DNA of 64,000 nucleotides from Prochlorococcus sp. AG-388-E21 (GTDB taxonomy: Bacteria; Cyanobacteriota; Cyanobacteriia; PCC-6307; Cyanobiaceae). Shown one piece after another: positions 15,641-27,400 of the stretch; position 1 is the first letter of the stretch, and every line of letters begins with the position of its first letter. The translations under genes were made by a program, and so were the position numbers. The notes under the pieces were generated by a model. The model made no database searches. It was not told where the DNA came from and was given only the letters and a program-made list of their open reading frames with translations. The stretch spans positions 1 to 64,000 of the forward strand of contig QCGO01000003.1 in the NCBI GenBank assembly GCA_003279855.1. Reading direction: 5' to 3'.

Positions 15641-18600
15641 CTATTTAACTCCCTCAATTTTATCCTCTACCTCTTGATAAAGTTCTTTAAGTTGCTCTAT
15701 ATTTTCATCGGATGTTTCCCAATAACCTCTCCCATTTACTTCGAGCAATGTTCCTACTATTCTTCTGAAACTATTAGGATTTAAATCCATAAGCCTTTTC
15801 CTCATCTCTTCATCATTAATGAATGTTTCATTAGTTTCTTCATAAACAAAGTTATCTACTTGGCCACTTGTCGCACTCCATCCAAGAGTGTAGTTAAGTC
15901 TATTAGATAGTTCTCTAACTCCTTCATATCCTGACTTAAGCATTCCTTCGTACCATTTTGGATTCAAAAGCTTGGTTCTAGAATCTAGTCTAATTGTTTC
16001 ACCTAATGTCCTGACTTGAGCATTGGATGTTGTTGTGTCTGCAATGTAACTACTTGGTTCTTTCCCATCATCTCTTAACGTTTTTATTAATTTTGTAGGG
16101 TCAGAATCAAAATAATGGCTGACATCAGTTAAAGAAATTTCAGAAGAGTCAAGGTTTTGAAATGTTACATCAGCAGTTTTCATGACAGACTCGAATACAT
16201 CCCTTTTTTGATTCATTTCTCCTGGATTATCAGCATTAAAAGCATAAGTTTTTCTTGATAAGTACATTTCTTGCAATTCATTTTCTTCCTCCCACGTTGA
16301 ATTTTCAACAGCTAAATTTACATTTGAACTATAGCTTCCACTAGCATTTGAAAATACTCTTGCTGAAGCTTCCCTTATCGAGGTACCCTCTTTTTCAGCT
16401 TGCTCTAGGGAATGTTTTCTTACAAAGTTGGACTCTAATGGTTCTTCCGCCTCTGCAGCTAATTTCACAGCTTGATCAATTAGTGCCATTTGGTTTATGA
16501 ATAAATCCCTAAAAACTCCAGAGCAATTTACAACCACATCAATTCTTGGTCTACCAAGCTCCTCTAACGGGATAAGTTCTAATTTATTTATTCGACCAAC
16601 AGAATCTGGTTTTGGTTTGACTCCTACAAACCATAAAATTTGAGCAAGAGATTCACCATATGTTTTGATATTATCAGTACCCCATAAAACACAAGCTATT
16701 GTTTCTGGCCAAGTTCCTTGCTCTTCTTTTTGTCTTTCAATTAATTTATCTACAACAGATTTAGCTGCTGCTACTGCTGCAGTAGTAGGAATTGATTGAG
16801 GATCAAGTGCATGAATATTCTTACCACTTGGTAAAACGCTTGGATTCCTAATAGGATCACCTCCAGGCCCAGGTAATACATAATTCCCATCCAAGGCTTT
16901 TATGAGGCTATCCATTTCTTTGTCTGCACAAACCTGTTCAAGGCAGAATAATAAATAGTCAAATAATTTATTTAATTCTTTTTGATTTACTTCATTAAAT
17001 CCATTTAATCTACATACTCTCAACCAAGGGGTAGGTAAATTTAAACCAAATATTTTCAAGAAATCTAATATTTTTGAAAATAGTGATTTCTCCAAATAGA
17101 CTCTTCCATTAACAATTTTTAGAGAATTAACCATAGCAAATATTGATTGTCTGGCAGTTTTAATAATTTTTTCATTTAGTTCAACAAACTCAAGCTCTCC
17201 CTTATTATTACCGTCGTAAACTTCATCAATTTTTAAATTTATTGATTCAGCTAATAAACCTGGTAAGGATCTAAGACCTTCTTGTTCTCTTTCTAAAGAA
17301 GCTATGTTTACTAATGTAGCAACAGCTTCCTCCGCAGTAGGAGCCTCTCCAATTGTATGCAGTCCACATGGTAATAATCTACTTTCTATCTCCATTAATT
17401 GCTTATATATATTCCCTACGAAAAGATCTCTATCTTCAATAGTTAGTTCCTCTACCTCACCATTAGGGAGATCTACATCTTTGTCGAGATTACATTGCTT
17501 TGAAGTCTCTACAATTGCATTAACAATTTGAATACCTCTACTACTTTCTCTGAGTTGTTGATAAGAACCTACAAGCTCGCTCAATTCTTTAAGTCCTTTA
17601 TAAAGTCCAGCATTTTCAGCTGGAGGAGTTAGGTAACTTATTGTTGATGCGTAACCTCTTCTTTTCGCAATTGTTGCTTCTGATGGATTATTTGCTGCGT
17701 AATAATATAAATTTGGCAGAGATCCTATTAAAGAATCTGGGTAGCAAGTTTCACTCATGCCCATTTGTTTCCCAGGCATAAATTCAAGTGAACCATGTGT
17801 TCCAAAATGTAGAACCGCATCAGCTCCCCATATTTTTTCTACGTAAGTGTAATAAGCGGCAAAACCATGATGAGGACTTGCACTTCTTGAATAAAGTAAT
17901 CTCATTGGATCTCCCTCATATCCAAATGTTGGTTGTACTCCTATAAATACATTTCCAAAATGTTTTCCGTAAATAAGTAAATTTTGTCCATCGCTGTTCA
18001 AGTTTCCAGGAGGTTTACCCCAGTTTTCTTCTAATCTCTTTGAATAAGGAGTAAATTCCTCATATTCTTTTACAGGCATCTTATGAGCAATATTTAATTC
18101 AGGAGAACCATCCATAGCCTCTGGATTGTTAATGACTTTCTCCATTAATTCTTTGGAGTTTTTAGGGAGATCATCAACTTGATATCCTTTATCTTTCATT
18201 TCTAAAAGAACTCTATAAATAGAACCAAATACATTTAAGTAAGCAGCTGTTCCAACATTTCCTTTGTCAGGTGGAAAACTAAATACAGTTATCGCTAACT
18301 TCTTCTCCTTCCTTTTTTTCACCCTAAGAGTGGACCACTTTATTGCTCTTTCAGCAATAACATCTACTCTGTCTTGGAGAGTATGAGCTTTACCAGTAGC
18401 ATCATCACGACCTGAAAGAATAATTGGTTCAATAGCTCCATCTAATTCTGGTATCGCAATTTGAAGTGCAACTTGAACAGGGTGCAACCCTAAATCACTT
18501 TTCTCCCATTCTTGAGTTGTTTGAAATACCAATGGTAATGCAACCATATATGGTCTATTTAGCTTTTTGAGTGCATCAATAGCTTTTGGATGATCTTGTC

Positions 18601-19648
18601 TCGCAGGACCACCTACCAATGCAAATCCTGTTAAAGATACAACCCCATCAACTATTGCTCTTTCCTTATCAATTGAATCATAATAAAATTTATCTACTGG
18701 TTTAGAAAAATCTAATCCCCCACAGAAAATAGGTAAAACACGAGAACCTCGATATTCTAATTCTTGTATTACGGCTACATAATGAGCATCATCACCTGTA
18801 ACTATGTGACTTCTTTGTAGAACTAATCCAATTGTTGGAGTTTTATCATCTTTTGGTTTTATATCTTTTCTATTATTTTCCCAATTTTGATAATCATTTA
18901 AACTTTCAAACATATTTGGCGCTAATGGATGCCATATGCCTAAATCTGGAAATGTTTCAGGATCTTGTATTTTAAATTCTTCTAACTGATCTTTTATATT
19001 TTCTGACACTACATATTTTTCTGAGATCATTAATAAGAAGTTCTTCAGATTCTCAGTAGTACCACCAAGCCAATATTGAAAACTTAATATAAATGTTCTT
19101 GCATCTTGTGCTTTTTCTACAGGTAAATATTTGAGTATTGAAGGCAAAGTATTTAGTAACTTCAACATTGAATCTTGGAAACTCGCACCATCAGATTCTT
19201 TTTTCTTTTTAATAAGATCTCCAATAATACTTTTAGTTTGTCCAAGTTGAGCCATGCTAAATGAACCCAATTTGTTTAATCTCATCACCTCAGGCATCGA
19301 GGGAAAAATTATAGAGGCTTTAAGATTATTCTTATATGGTGTAACTGCATCTACAACTTTTTGTGCCAGATCTTCAATAAATATTAAGGAGGCAACAAAA
19401 ATATCGGCACTAGCGATATCAACTTTAAAATCTTCGAAATTTTTATCGTTTCTAAGTTCTTCTATAAGATATCCGCTAAGATCTATCCCTATAGGGCCAT
19501 TAATTTCATTTATTGATTTTGCAGCTTCTGTTAAGGAGTTTTGATATTGTGGCTCAAGGACAACATAAACTGCTTTTATTACAATTTTATGTTTGTTATC
19601 CTCAACAGGAGAAACTCTGCGATTTGCTGAGCGGACCTGCGTAAACAT
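15641..19648 (-). CDS. chlH: Magnesium chelatase subunit H
   Basis: This large 1335-residue subunit binds protoporphyrin IX and catalyses Mg2+ insertion together with the ChlI and ChlD ATPases, the first committed step of chlorophyll synthesis. The full cobaltochelatase/ChlH domain is present, with typical stretches such as [48 protein letters not shown] and [10 protein letters not shown]. The ATG at 19648 gives the standard N-terminus. It is transcribed divergently from dapB, so the 102 bases between them must carry both promoters. Length and sequence show no anomaly. Confidence 0.98.
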   Translation of the reverse strand: MFTQVRSANRRVSPVEDNKHKIVIKAVYVVLEPQYQNSLTEAAKSINEINGPIGIDLSGYLIEELRNDKNFEDFKVDIASADIFVASLIFIEDLAQKVVDAVTPYKNNLKASIIFPSMPEVMRLNKLGSFSMAQLGQTKSIIGDLIKKKKESDGASFQDSMLKLLNTLPSILKYLPVEKAQDARTFILSFQYWLGGTTENLKNFLLMISEKYVVSENIKDQLEEFKIQDPETFPDLGIWHPLAPNMFESLNDYQNWENNRKDIKPKDDKTPTIGLVLQRSHIVTGDDAHYVAVIQELEYRGSRVLPIFCGGLDFSKPVDKFYYDSIDKERAIVDGVVSLTGFALVGGPARQDHPKAIDALKKLNRPYMVALPLVFQTTQEWEKSDLGLHPVQVALQIAIPELDGAIEPIILSGRDDATGKAHTLQDRVDVIAERAIKWSTLRVKKRKEKKLAITVFSFPPDKGNVGTAAYLNVFGSIYRVLLEMKDKGYQVDDLPKNSKELMEKVINNPEAMDGSPELNIAHKMPVKEYEEFTPYSKRLEENWGKPPGNLNSDGQNLLIYGKHFGNVFIGVQPTFGYEGDPMRLLYSRSASPHHGFAAYYTYVEKIWGADAVLHFGTHGSLEFMPGKQMGMSETCYPDSLIGSLPNLYYYAANNPSEATIAKRRGYASTISYLTPPAENAGLYKGLKELSELVGSYQQLRESSRGIQIVNAIVETSKQCNLDKDVDLPNGEVEELTIEDRDLFVGNIYKQLMEIESRLLPCGLHTIGEAPTAEEAVATLVNIASLEREQEGLRSLPGLLAESINLKIDEVYDGNNKGELEFVELNEKIIKTARQSIFAMVNSLKIVNGRVYLEKSLFSKILDFLKIFGLNLPTPWLRVCRLNGFNEVNQKELNKLFDYLLFCLEQVCADKEMDSLIKALDGNYVLPGPGGDPIRNPSVLPSGKNIHALDPQSIPTTAAVAAAKSVVDKLIERQKEEQGTWPETIACVLWGTDNIKTYGESLAQILWFVGVKPKPDSVGRINKLELIPLEELGRPRIDVVVNCSGVFRDLFINQMALIDQAVKLAAEAEEPLESNFVRKHSLEQAEKEGTSIREASARVFSNASGSYSSNVNLAVENSTWEEENELQEMYLSRKTYAFNADNPGEMNQKRDVFESVMKTADVTFQNLDSSEISLTDVSHYFDSDPTKLIKTLRDDGKEPSSYIADTTTSNAQVRTLGETIRLDSRTKLLNPKWYEGMLKSGYEGVRELSNRLNYTLGWSATSGQVDNFVYEETNETFINDEEMRKRLMDLNPNSFRRIVGTLLEVNGRGYWETSDENIEQLKELYQEVEDKIEGVK

Positions 19649-19750
19649 TGATTCTCTTTAAGTATTTTTACCAGCCTACGGGTGAATTGCCGTTATTGTG
19701 TGCAATATAAATAGCGTGTAACAACCTTTAAAAAAATTTTTTAATTAAAA

Positions 19751-20599
19751 ATGATGAAAAATCCTAAAAAAACTATACCTGTACTTGTTTCTGGCGCGTT
19801 AGGCAGAATGGGAAGTGAGGTTGTTAATTCCATCTTAAATTCTTCTGATTGTGAACTTGTTGCAGCAATTGATACAAATAAAAAAAATAATGGTGAAAAC
19901 GTTTCACAATTGTTAAATCTTAAAAAAAGTGAAGTTATTGTCTCAAATGATCTTGAGGGGTCTTTATGTTCCGTAAGTCAAGATTATCGAAATGAGAAGA
20001 TTAAGCCTGTATTAGTAGACTTTACTCATCCTGATTCTGTTTATGAAAATACCAGATCTTCAATTGCTTATGGGATATCGCCAGTTGTAGGGACTACAGG
20101 TCTTACTACCTCTCAAATAAATGATTTAGCTATTTTTGCTGAAAAAGCAAACGTGGGTTGTGCAATAATTCCAAATTTTTCTGTAGGAATGGTTCTTCTT
20201 CAACAAGCTGCTTCTGTAGCAGCAAAATTTTACGATAATATTGAATTAATAGAAATGCATCACAATCAAAAGGCAGATTCTCCTAGTGGAACTTGTATTA
20301 AAACTGCTGAAATGATTGAAGAATATCCAAAAAAGTATAATCAAAGCTTAGTTAAGGAATCTGAATCATTAAAAGGTGTGAGAGGAGGTATTAGAGGTTC
20401 AGGCCTAAATATTCATTCAATAAGATTGCCTGGGCTTTTGGCTCATCAAGTAGTTATTATGGGTTCTCCTGGAGAAACATACACAATTAAACATGACACT
20501 ATTGACAGAAAAGCTTATATGCCTGGCGTTTTGCAGGCAATAAGAAAAATAGGTAAATTTGACTCGTTAATTTATGGACTTGAAAAATTAATATTTTAA
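19751..20599 (+). CDS. dapB: 4-Hydroxy-tetrahydrodipicolinate reductase
   Basis: The enzyme performs the NAD(P)H-dependent step of lysine and diaminopimelate synthesis. It has the dinucleotide-binding [12 protein letters not shown] near residue 13, the VGTTGLT loop, and the catalytic [14 protein letters not shown] containing the His and Lys required for catalysis. Length (282) is typical for cyanobacterial DapB. The next gene begins at the base after its stop codon, so the two are certainly co-transcribed. A second ATG directly follows the first, which leaves the exact start uncertain by one codon. Confidence 0.97.
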   Translation: MMKNPKKTIPVLVSGALGRMGSEVVNSILNSSDCELVAAIDTNKKNNGENVSQLLNLKKSEVIVSNDLEGSLCSVSQDYRNEKIKPVLVDFTHPDSVYENTRSSIAYGISPVVGTTGLTTSQINDLAIFAEKANVGCAIIPNFSVGMVLLQQAASVAAKFYDNIELIEMHHNQKADSPSGTCIKTAEMIEEYPKKYNQSLVKESESLKGVRGGIRGSGLNIHSIRLPGLLAHQVVIMGSPGETYTIKHDTIDRKAYMPGVLQAIRKIGKFDSLIYGLEKLIF

Positions 20600-21244
20600 A
20601 TGCTTATACCAATAAAACAAAATCAAATATCTAAACTTATCCCTTCTGTAGGGACAGGTGGTCAGTTTAAATATACACTTGGAGATCCCAGGAAGATTCT
20701 ACAGAGACTTATTATTTCATCTATTGGAGGAGTTTTAAATCTCTTACTTTTTATTAGTCAATCATCAACTCAGACTGAAAATCTTTGGTTATTATTATGT
20801 GTGATTTTTTTTCTTTACATAATATGGGGACCAATTCTTGAATCAAGCAGAAAAAATATTAAATTTAAAAAATCTAAATTCTTTTCTCTCTTCGATGGTT
20901 ATGTTTCTGATATCTATAAAACTGAAAGAATTGAAAGTTCACGTGAGCAATCAAATAGACAAGGTCGTTTAGAGCTGATTGAAAGAAAAAGAACTTGGTT
21001 AGTGATTGAATTGGAGGATGAGGATGGTTATTTAGATAAAATAAGCTTTCCCATGGAAAACAAACATAGTCTAATTAGAGTTGGATCCAATATTAGATGC
21101 ATCATTTCATCTAATTATAGAAACTTTGAAAGAGAGATTTCTTTGACAGATGCATGGTTACCTGACTCAAATATTTGGATAGGAGAATACCCATATTTGC
21201 TTCGACCAGCATTTGAAGAAATTTGCTATATTTATTTGAAGTAA
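20600..21244 (+). CDS. Conserved cyanobacterial membrane protein, 214 aa
   Basis: The product begins MLIPIKQNQISKLIP, then has a pair of hydrophobic segments (about residues 36-55 and 64-80) and a hydrophilic C-terminal domain of about 130 residues. Similar cyanobacterial proteins are sometimes labelled phosphate permease components, but no permease motif is visible and I do not adopt that name. It lies directly behind dapB and before the monooxygenase gene, in the same direction. The function is unknown. Confidence 0.7.
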   Translation: MLIPIKQNQISKLIPSVGTGGQFKYTLGDPRKILQRLIISSIGGVLNLLLFISQSSTQTENLWLLLCVIFFLYIIWGPILESSRKNIKFKKSKFFSLFDGYVSDIYKTERIESSREQSNRQGRLELIERKRTWLVIELEDEDGYLDKISFPMENKHSLIRVGSNIRCIISSNYRNFEREISLTDAWLPDSNIWIGEYPYLLRPAFEEICYIYLK

Positions 21245-21267
21245 ATTGTAGTTATATAGTTTAATTA

Positions 21268-22422
21268 ATGAATAATTATTTAAATTTTAAAATTGTAGGC
21301 TCTGGTCCCTCTGGATTACTTTTAGCAATATCTTTAGCGAAATTAAATTTCAATATTTACGCAACAGATTTACTATCAAGAGAGAAACTTATAAATAAAG
21401 ACAAAACATATGCTATTACTCATTCAACAAGAAAGATACTTTCAAAATTTAATCTTTGGAGTAAATTAAAATCTTATCTTTATAAATTTGATTCTCTATC
21501 AATTTCAGACAGTGTAACTTCAGAATTTACAATTTTGACTACTTCTGACTTAGATAAAGATATTTGTTCTTTAGATACTATTGGTTGGGTAGTTAAACAT
21601 TCTGATCTTATGAATGTATTTTTCGATGAGGTCGATAATATGCATAATATATTTTTTAAATCTTCTTTAGATCGATCCTTCGATGATATTAAATTTGATT
21701 ATGAATTTGTATCAACCGGAGCAAATTCAAACCACAAAAAAAATCGAAATTTTCTAGATATTAGAAAATCATATAATCAGTCTTGTCTAACATTTGAAGT
21801 TTTAGTTAGGGGTAATGTTCCTAGGCGCGCATATGAAATATTTAGGAAGGAAGGTCCATTAGCTTTATTACCACTAGATAAAAATAAATATCAAATAATT
21901 TGGACTGCTACTACATCTAAATCAATGGATAGATTAAATTCAAGTAAAAGCTTTTTGTTAGATAACTTGTCAACAATATTACCTGATAATTTCAAGTTAG
22001 ATCAGATCAATAGCGATATTAATATTTTCCCTGTTTCTCTATCTTTTCGTCTGCCTATTTTTAATTTCAAAAAGGTTGTATTTGTTGGAGATTCATTTCA
22101 TACCTTCCATCCTGTTGGAGGACAAGGGTTAAACACTTGTTGGAGAGATGTTAATGCCATATATGATATATTTAATAAAAATGTCCCCGTAAGTAATAAA
22201 GCTTTAAACATATTTAAATATAAATACTATTTTATAAGATTTTTAGATATTATTTCAACTATTGTTGTTACAGATTCTTTAATTCAATTTTTTGCAAATA
22301 ATAAATTTTTCTTATTACCTTTTAGAAAATTCTCTTTTTTACTTTTAAATAAGTTATTTTTTATGAGAAGAATCATATTAAATCATATGACTAAGTCTTT
22401 AATTTATTCATCAATTAAATAA
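21268..22422 (+). CDS. FAD-dependent monooxygenase, UbiH/VisC-like
   Basis: This is a flavoprotein hydroxylase of about 384 residues. The N-terminal Rossmann motif VGSGPSGLLLA begins near residue 10. The second FAD motif, VFVGDSFHTFHPVGGQGLN, lies near residue 271 and is followed by the conserved N-x-x-WRDVNA. These are hallmarks of the UbiH/Coq6 hydroxylases that act on aromatic or quinone rings. In a cyanobacterium a quinone or tocopherol-like substrate is conceivable but unproven. The C-terminus ends in a hydrophobic tail (FFLLPFRKFSFLLLNKLFF) that may hold it at the membrane. Confidence 0.85.
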   Translation: MNNYLNFKIVGSGPSGLLLAISLAKLNFNIYATDLLSREKLINKDKTYAITHSTRKILSKFNLWSKLKSYLYKFDSLSISDSVTSEFTILTTSDLDKDICSLDTIGWVVKHSDLMNVFFDEVDNMHNIFFKSSLDRSFDDIKFDYEFVSTGANSNHKKNRNFLDIRKSYNQSCLTFEVLVRGNVPRRAYEIFRKEGPLALLPLDKNKYQIIWTATTSKSMDRLNSSKSFLLDNLSTILPDNFKLDQINSDINIFPVSLSFRLPIFNFKKVVFVGDSFHTFHPVGGQGLNTCWRDVNAIYDIFNKNVPVSNKALNIFKYKYYFIRFLDIISTIVVTDSLIQFFANNKFFLLPFRKFSFLLLNKLFFMRRIILNHMTKSLIYSSIK

Positions 22423-22427
22423 TTTCA

Positions 22428-22622
22428 ATGAATAATTATTCAAATAGAAAAATAATATTTTTTCTTATGGATGAAATTGGATTAAACGAGTCTTCGATCG
22501 AACTAGGATTAAAGTTGTCAATTAAAAATAATACACCTCTTCCTATTCTTCTTTGGAATTATGGATTATTAACAATTGAGGAACTAGATGAGTTTTATAC
22601 ATTTTTATTTCTAAGTAAATAA
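22428..22622 (+). CDS. DUF2949-type small protein, 64 aa
   Basis: This short protein has the cyanobacterial pattern ending in LPILLWNYGLLTIEELDEFY, which I associate with DUF2949. It starts 5 bases after the monooxygenase stop and is likely read from the same transcript. It has no membrane segment. The function is unknown. Confidence 0.65.
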   Translation: MNNYSNRKIIFFLMDEIGLNESSIELGLKLSIKNNTPLPILLWNYGLLTIEELDEFYTFLFLSK

Positions 22623-22631
22623 TAAATATTC

Positions 22632-22640
22632 TGTTATAAT
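22632..22640 (+). promoter_or_regulatory. Extended -10 promoter of the DUF3038 gene
   Basis: TGTTATAAT is a perfect extended -10 (TG, one base, TATAAT), placed 20 bases before the TTG start at 22660. No strong -35 is visible, as is usual when the extended element is present. It suggests the DUF3038-DUF4335 pair has its own promoter despite the close upstream gene. Confidence 0.6.
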
Positions 22641-22659
22641 TTAAAAATAGCATTCGTAG

Positions 22660-23190
22660 TTGACTATTACTATTTTATCCAAAGGAAAACAGATATCTAG
22701 AGAATCTATACAAAGACTTGATTTACTTTTATTAGCTCTAGAAACTATTGATTTAAATGGTGCTGAATCTCTACATTCTTTATCCGCTAAACTTAATTTA
22801 AAGGAAGTCTTACCTAACAAAGTTACTATTTGGAAACTGAGGAATAATAACCCAATGAGGAATTCTTTTAATAATATAAATATTAAATTAGAGGAATTTG
22901 AAGCACTAATTAAACTTGCTGCTGAAATGTCAAAATTTTTATATCCTTACATAAGACAAATACTTCAATCCAGAGATGATCTTATTAGAAATCCTAATGC
23001 TTGGTATGAATTTAAGAAAAGATATATTGAATTAATTAATGAAAGATTTAATACTAATAGTATGAAAGTCAAAAGACTTCTTGATCCTAATAGTAATGAC
23101 GAGGTTTTTAACAAAATTATACTTACTTTAGCTTTGTGCGTCTCAGACGATGGTTATCTAAAATTAAGAACAAATTTACTTAATTATTGA
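22660..23190 (+). CDS. DUF3038 protein, 176 aa
   Basis: The product is a cyanobacteria-specific, mostly helical protein. It contains RLDLLLLALETIDLNGAESL near the N-terminus and a helical middle (EEFEALIKLAAEMSKFLYPY), consistent with DUF3038. The TTG start agrees with the promoter 20 bases ahead; no ATG occurs before the conserved part. The next gene, DUF4335-like, follows after one base. This pairing is common in cyanobacteria, which supports both assignments. The function is unknown. Confidence 0.75.
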   Translation: MTITILSKGKQISRESIQRLDLLLLALETIDLNGAESLHSLSAKLNLKEVLPNKVTIWKLRNNNPMRNSFNNINIKLEEFEALIKLAAEMSKFLYPYIRQILQSRDDLIRNPNAWYEFKKRYIELINERFNTNSMKVKRLLDPNSNDEVFNKIILTLALCVSDDGYLKLRTNLLNY

Positions 23191-23191
23191 T

Positions 23192-23812
23192 ATGTTGCAA
23201 AATAAATTTTTATTTAATCAATCTTCAGTAAGCCTTGAAATTATTGGATTGCCTGATTATTCGAATAATGAAAATAAAGACTATATATCAATTATTTCGC
23301 AATGGAAACTTATGATTATTGATAAGCCTGTTATAGAAGGAAACCTGGAACATTTAAAGTCAATCATGAAGGCTTTTTATTCTTACTCTATTTCACTTTT
23401 AAATGATGAAAATCCAAGATATGAATCCAATTTAATTGATATTACCTCTGAGAATTTTTATACTCATTTACTTCTTTTGAAGAGTTCCAAACCAGAAGTG
23501 AAACCTTTAAATATAAGAATTGGGAATTCAGTTTTAGCAGATACTATAAATTGTTTTGACCAATTAGGTTCTTCAAATAAAGTTAAAAATATTTATCAAA
23601 AAGAATTTACAAACTTTAAAAATAAAGACTATTTAAGTTTTTTGTATAAAAAAAATATCTTTAATTTTCTATTGCCTCCATTATTTTCATTATGCTCTAT
23701 TTTTCTCGTTTCTACTGCTTTAATTTATTTTTACGATGAAAATGATAATAGCTCATTAATAAATACTAAAAACAAACTTATTAGCATTAAATCCACAAAC
23801 AAGTTACTATAA
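23192..23812 (+). CDS. DUF4335-like membrane protein, 206 aa
   Basis: The product is partner to the DUF3038 gene in an apparent two-gene unit with a one-base gap. The N-terminal half is a beta-rich cytoplasmic domain of the type seen in DUF4335 (VSLEIIGLP near residue 13). Near residue 162 a single membrane helix (LLPPLFSLCSIFLVSTALIY) is followed by a short polar tail. The assignment relies partly on the neighbour. The function is unknown. Confidence 0.7.
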   Translation: MLQNKFLFNQSSVSLEIIGLPDYSNNENKDYISIISQWKLMIIDKPVIEGNLEHLKSIMKAFYSYSISLLNDENPRYESNLIDITSENFYTHLLLLKSSKPEVKPLNIRIGNSVLADTINCFDQLGSSNKVKNIYQKEFTNFKNKDYLSFLYKKNIFNFLLPPLFSLCSIFLVSTALIYFYDENDNSSLINTKNKLISIKSTNKLL

Positions 23813-23866
23813 AAAATAATTCTTATTGAAGAGTTCTTTTTGATTTATTAGTTTGATTTTTTATAA

Positions 23867-24235
23867 ATGGCTGATTTAAAAATACCAAATTTGAATAAGA
23901 ATTCTGATAAATATTTTTTTAAAAAAAAGTTAACTTTAAGGAGAAAGTCTAAAAGTAAATTGATAAATGAATCTTTTATTATGATATTTTTTAGTGCCTT
24001 AATAATTTATCTAAATTCTTTAATCCCAAATAAAATCTCTATTTTTAAAAACTTGTTAATTAATTTTAGTAAATTGTTTGCTAACGTTTTGGACTCAATT
24101 TCATATATTTATGAAATTTGTTTATCTATATTTATTATATTTTCATTTTTATTTGCTTTAATTTTGCTTATAGGCTCTTTTTCTAGAATATTAAAAGTAG
24201 TAAAAAGAAAAACTAGCCGATTAAACCTTAAATAG
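23867..24235 (+). CDS. Conserved two-span membrane protein, 122 aa
   Basis: A very basic N-terminus (FFKKKLTLRRKSKSKL) is followed by two hydrophobic segments at about residues 39-57 and 86-108. The positive-inside pattern puts both ends in the cytoplasm. No family name is recognised, although similar small proteins recur in marine picocyanobacteria. The last 8 bases overlap the end of the opposite-strand gene at 24228-24389. Confidence 0.6.
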   Translation: MADLKIPNLNKNSDKYFFKKKLTLRRKSKSKLINESFIMIFFSALIIYLNSLIPNKISIFKNLLINFSKLFANVLDSISYIYEICLSIFIIFSFLFALILLIGSFSRILKVVKRKTSRLNLK

Positions 24236-24389
24236 GGTTCATCAAACCACCGCTTCCAGAGTCTGAATCATCGTCATCATTTTCAGTTTCAAATCCTAGT
24301 AAAGCATATATACCAACTGCTACAGATGAAATTAGTAAAGTAAAAGGTAAAATCGAAGTTTGTAATCCGACATCAATGTATTCACCCAT
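24228..24389 (-). CDS. 53-aa membrane microprotein with acidic tail
   Basis: The frame from ATG 24389 to TAA 24230-24228 encodes one hydrophobic segment (about residues 12-33), then the acidic linker ENDDDDSDSGSGG and a short end. The layout is the same as that of the 49-residue protein at 46483-46632. Being unbroken next to mfd, with a sensible membrane topology, it is probably a true gene. The function is unknown. Confidence 0.65.
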   Translation of the reverse strand: MGEYIDVGLQTSILPFTLLISSVAVGIYALLGFETENDDDDSDSGSGGLMNPI

Positions 24390-24462
24390 TTAACAAAAAA
24401 AATTTTTACTAACCTAACCGAAATTTAACTTATCCGCGGTTATTAAATATTTATTTAATGTT

Positions 24463-27400
24463 TTAGATCTTTGTAACGGAAGTTTCTTTATCGAAGTTAT
24501 TTATTTCTTTTACAAAAAGTCCTAACCAATAAATTAACTGATCAATTTGATTTTGAATATCTGTGACACCTAATCCTCTAATAGTTATTTTTGAGAATTG
24601 ATCATCTTCTTCATAATTAAATTTTGATTGAATATTTGATGGTAAACCTTTTTTAATAAGTTTAAATGTAGAGTTTTTTAGCCTAGTTTCTATTATTACA
24701 TTTGGTTTTTTAAGTTTAATTTTATTAAAGCCACACTTTTTTGCTAACAATTTTAACTTCATTAAAAGTATTAAGGATTCAACAGGTTTGGGTAAAACTC
24801 CATACCTATTTGACCAATCAGTTGCCAGCTCAGTAAGTTCCTTATGGTTAGTACATTCGGTAGCATATTTATAAGCATCTAGTTTCTCTTCTCGGTTTAA
24901 TATCCATGTTGCAGGTATAAAAGCATTAACCGGCAAATCAATTTGCGTATCATTAACTTCAGGTATTTCTTGACCATTTATTTCTGAGATTGCTTCATGA
25001 AGCATTTCAATATATAAGTCATATCCTATGGCATTAACTTTTCCACTTTGTTCTTCGCCTAATAAGCTCCCAACACCTCTTATTTCCATATCTTTCATGG
25101 CTAGTTGATATCCACTTCCTAGTTCAGAGAAATCTTTGATAGCCTTAAGCCTTTGCTTAGAGGCTTCATTAATTTTGTTTATATTTGGATAAAATAGCCA
25201 TGCATGAGCTTGTATTCCACTTCTTCCGACTCTTCCACGTAATTGATAAAGTTGTGATAAACCAAATTTATGTGAATCTTCGATTACGATTGTGTTTACT
25301 CTAGGTATATCTAATCCGCTTTCAATAATTGTAGTGCAAATCATTAGATCAACCTCGCCATTATTAAATGCAATCATTGCATTTTCAAGATCTAGTTCAT
25401 TCATCTGTCCATGAGCGACAATGTACTTTAAATCTTTAAACATATTTTTTAATTTATTAACCGCTTGATCAATATCAGATATTCTTGGGAGAACATAGAA
25501 AATTTGACCACCTCTATCAAGTTCTTGACTTATCGCAGTTCTTATTACATCCATATCAATTTCAGATAAATACGTTTTAATTGATCTTCTAGAAGGTGGA
25601 GGAGTATTTAATAAACTCATTTGTCTAAGTCCAGACAAACTCATATATAGAGTTCTTGGAATTGGCGTAGCTGAGAGAGTTAAAACGTCAATATTTGTTT
25701 TTAAATTTTTAATTTTTTCTTTTTGCCTAACTCCAAATCTTTGTTCTTCGTCAATAACAAGTAATCCTAAGTTTTTAATTTCAATTTCTTTACCTAAAAT
25801 TTGATGAGTAGCTACAACTAAATCAATTTTATTATTTTTTAAACCATTATAAATATCTTTTTTCTCAGTATTTGTTTTAAATCTATTTAGTAGAGAAACC
25901 TTTATTGGGTAAGGAGAGAATCTATTATAAAAAGTTCTCCAGTGTTGTTGAGCTAAAATTGTTGTTGGAGCAAGTAAGATAACCTGCTTACCAGATGTAA
26001 TTGCTTTAAAAATTGCTCTTACTGCTACTTCTGTTTTTCCGAATCCGACGTCTCCACAAACTAATCTATCCATTGGCTTATCACTTTCCATATCAATTTT
26101 TACTTCTTTAACAGCTGTTAGTTGATCTGGAGTAGGTTGATAAGGGAATGACTCTTCTAACTCTTTTTGCCATGGGCCATCTTCTGGAAATATATGACCT
26201 TTAAGTTTTTCCCTTTTTGCATAAAGTTTTAAAATGTCTAAGGCAACTTTTTTTATTATTTTTCTATTTTTATCTTTTATTTTTAACCATTCTGTACCTC
26301 CTAATTTATTTATTCTAGGCTTTATTTTTCCACTAGATCTATATCTGTTAATACTCCCAAGTTGATCAGCTGCAACACTTATTTTTCCATCAAGATAACG
26401 GATAACTAAGTAGTCTCTTGATTCACCAGTAATGTTTATTTTTTCTATTTTTAAAAATTGTCCAATACCATGGTTTTTATGAACTATATAATCTCCTGGA
26501 TTTATTTTATTTAAATTTATATTTGAATTTACACTCCTTTTTCTTCTTCTTATAAATACATTTTTAAATAATGCTTGCTGTGAAAATAATTCCTTATCTG
26601 TTATTAGAATTACTTTCCATATCGGTAAATGAAATCCTTCTATTTCATAGTTATTTTTATTTTTAATAATTACTGGTGTCGAATTATCAATTAACTTAAG
26701 CGCGTTTTCAAGATCGTCGGGCTTTTCTAAGTAAGTTGTATTACAATCATGCTCAAAAAATAAACTTCTTGTTCGTAGTGGCTGCGCCGATAATATCCAG
26801 ACTTTATCTTTATTTGTTATGAATTTATTTATTTCTTTTGAAAGGTTGCCAATATTTTTTGAAGAGGTATTTATGCGTTTATCTGACAAAAGAAATCTAT
26901 TATCTATATTTCTTTTTGACTCAAATTCATATAAATTTATTACATTGTTATTACTTAAAGTTTTTATAATTGATTCAAATTTTTCATGAAGATTAGATCT
27001 AACTTTTATATTTATATTATTAGATTTTAAGTTATTGGCGATTTCATCTTTATATAGTTCAAAATTATTACCAGATTCAAAACACCAATTGTTGGAAAAT
27101 TTATTACATTCTTCTTTTTCGTCTATGACAATTAATGTTTCTTTATTTATGTAATCTAATAGGTTTGATGGATGTTCTTCAATTATCCCCAAGTATCTAT
27201 CAAGATTATTCTTAGTTGTTATTTCTTCTGTATTAAATGTACCTTGTTCTGATAAATTCTCTAACCTTTTTCTTATTAATAAATTAAATCCAACTTGTAC
27301 AATTTCAACCTTATTAATACTATCTAATGTTTTTTGTGTTACGGGATCATATTCTCTTATTTTTTCAATAATATTATCAAAGTATTCTATTCTTATAGGT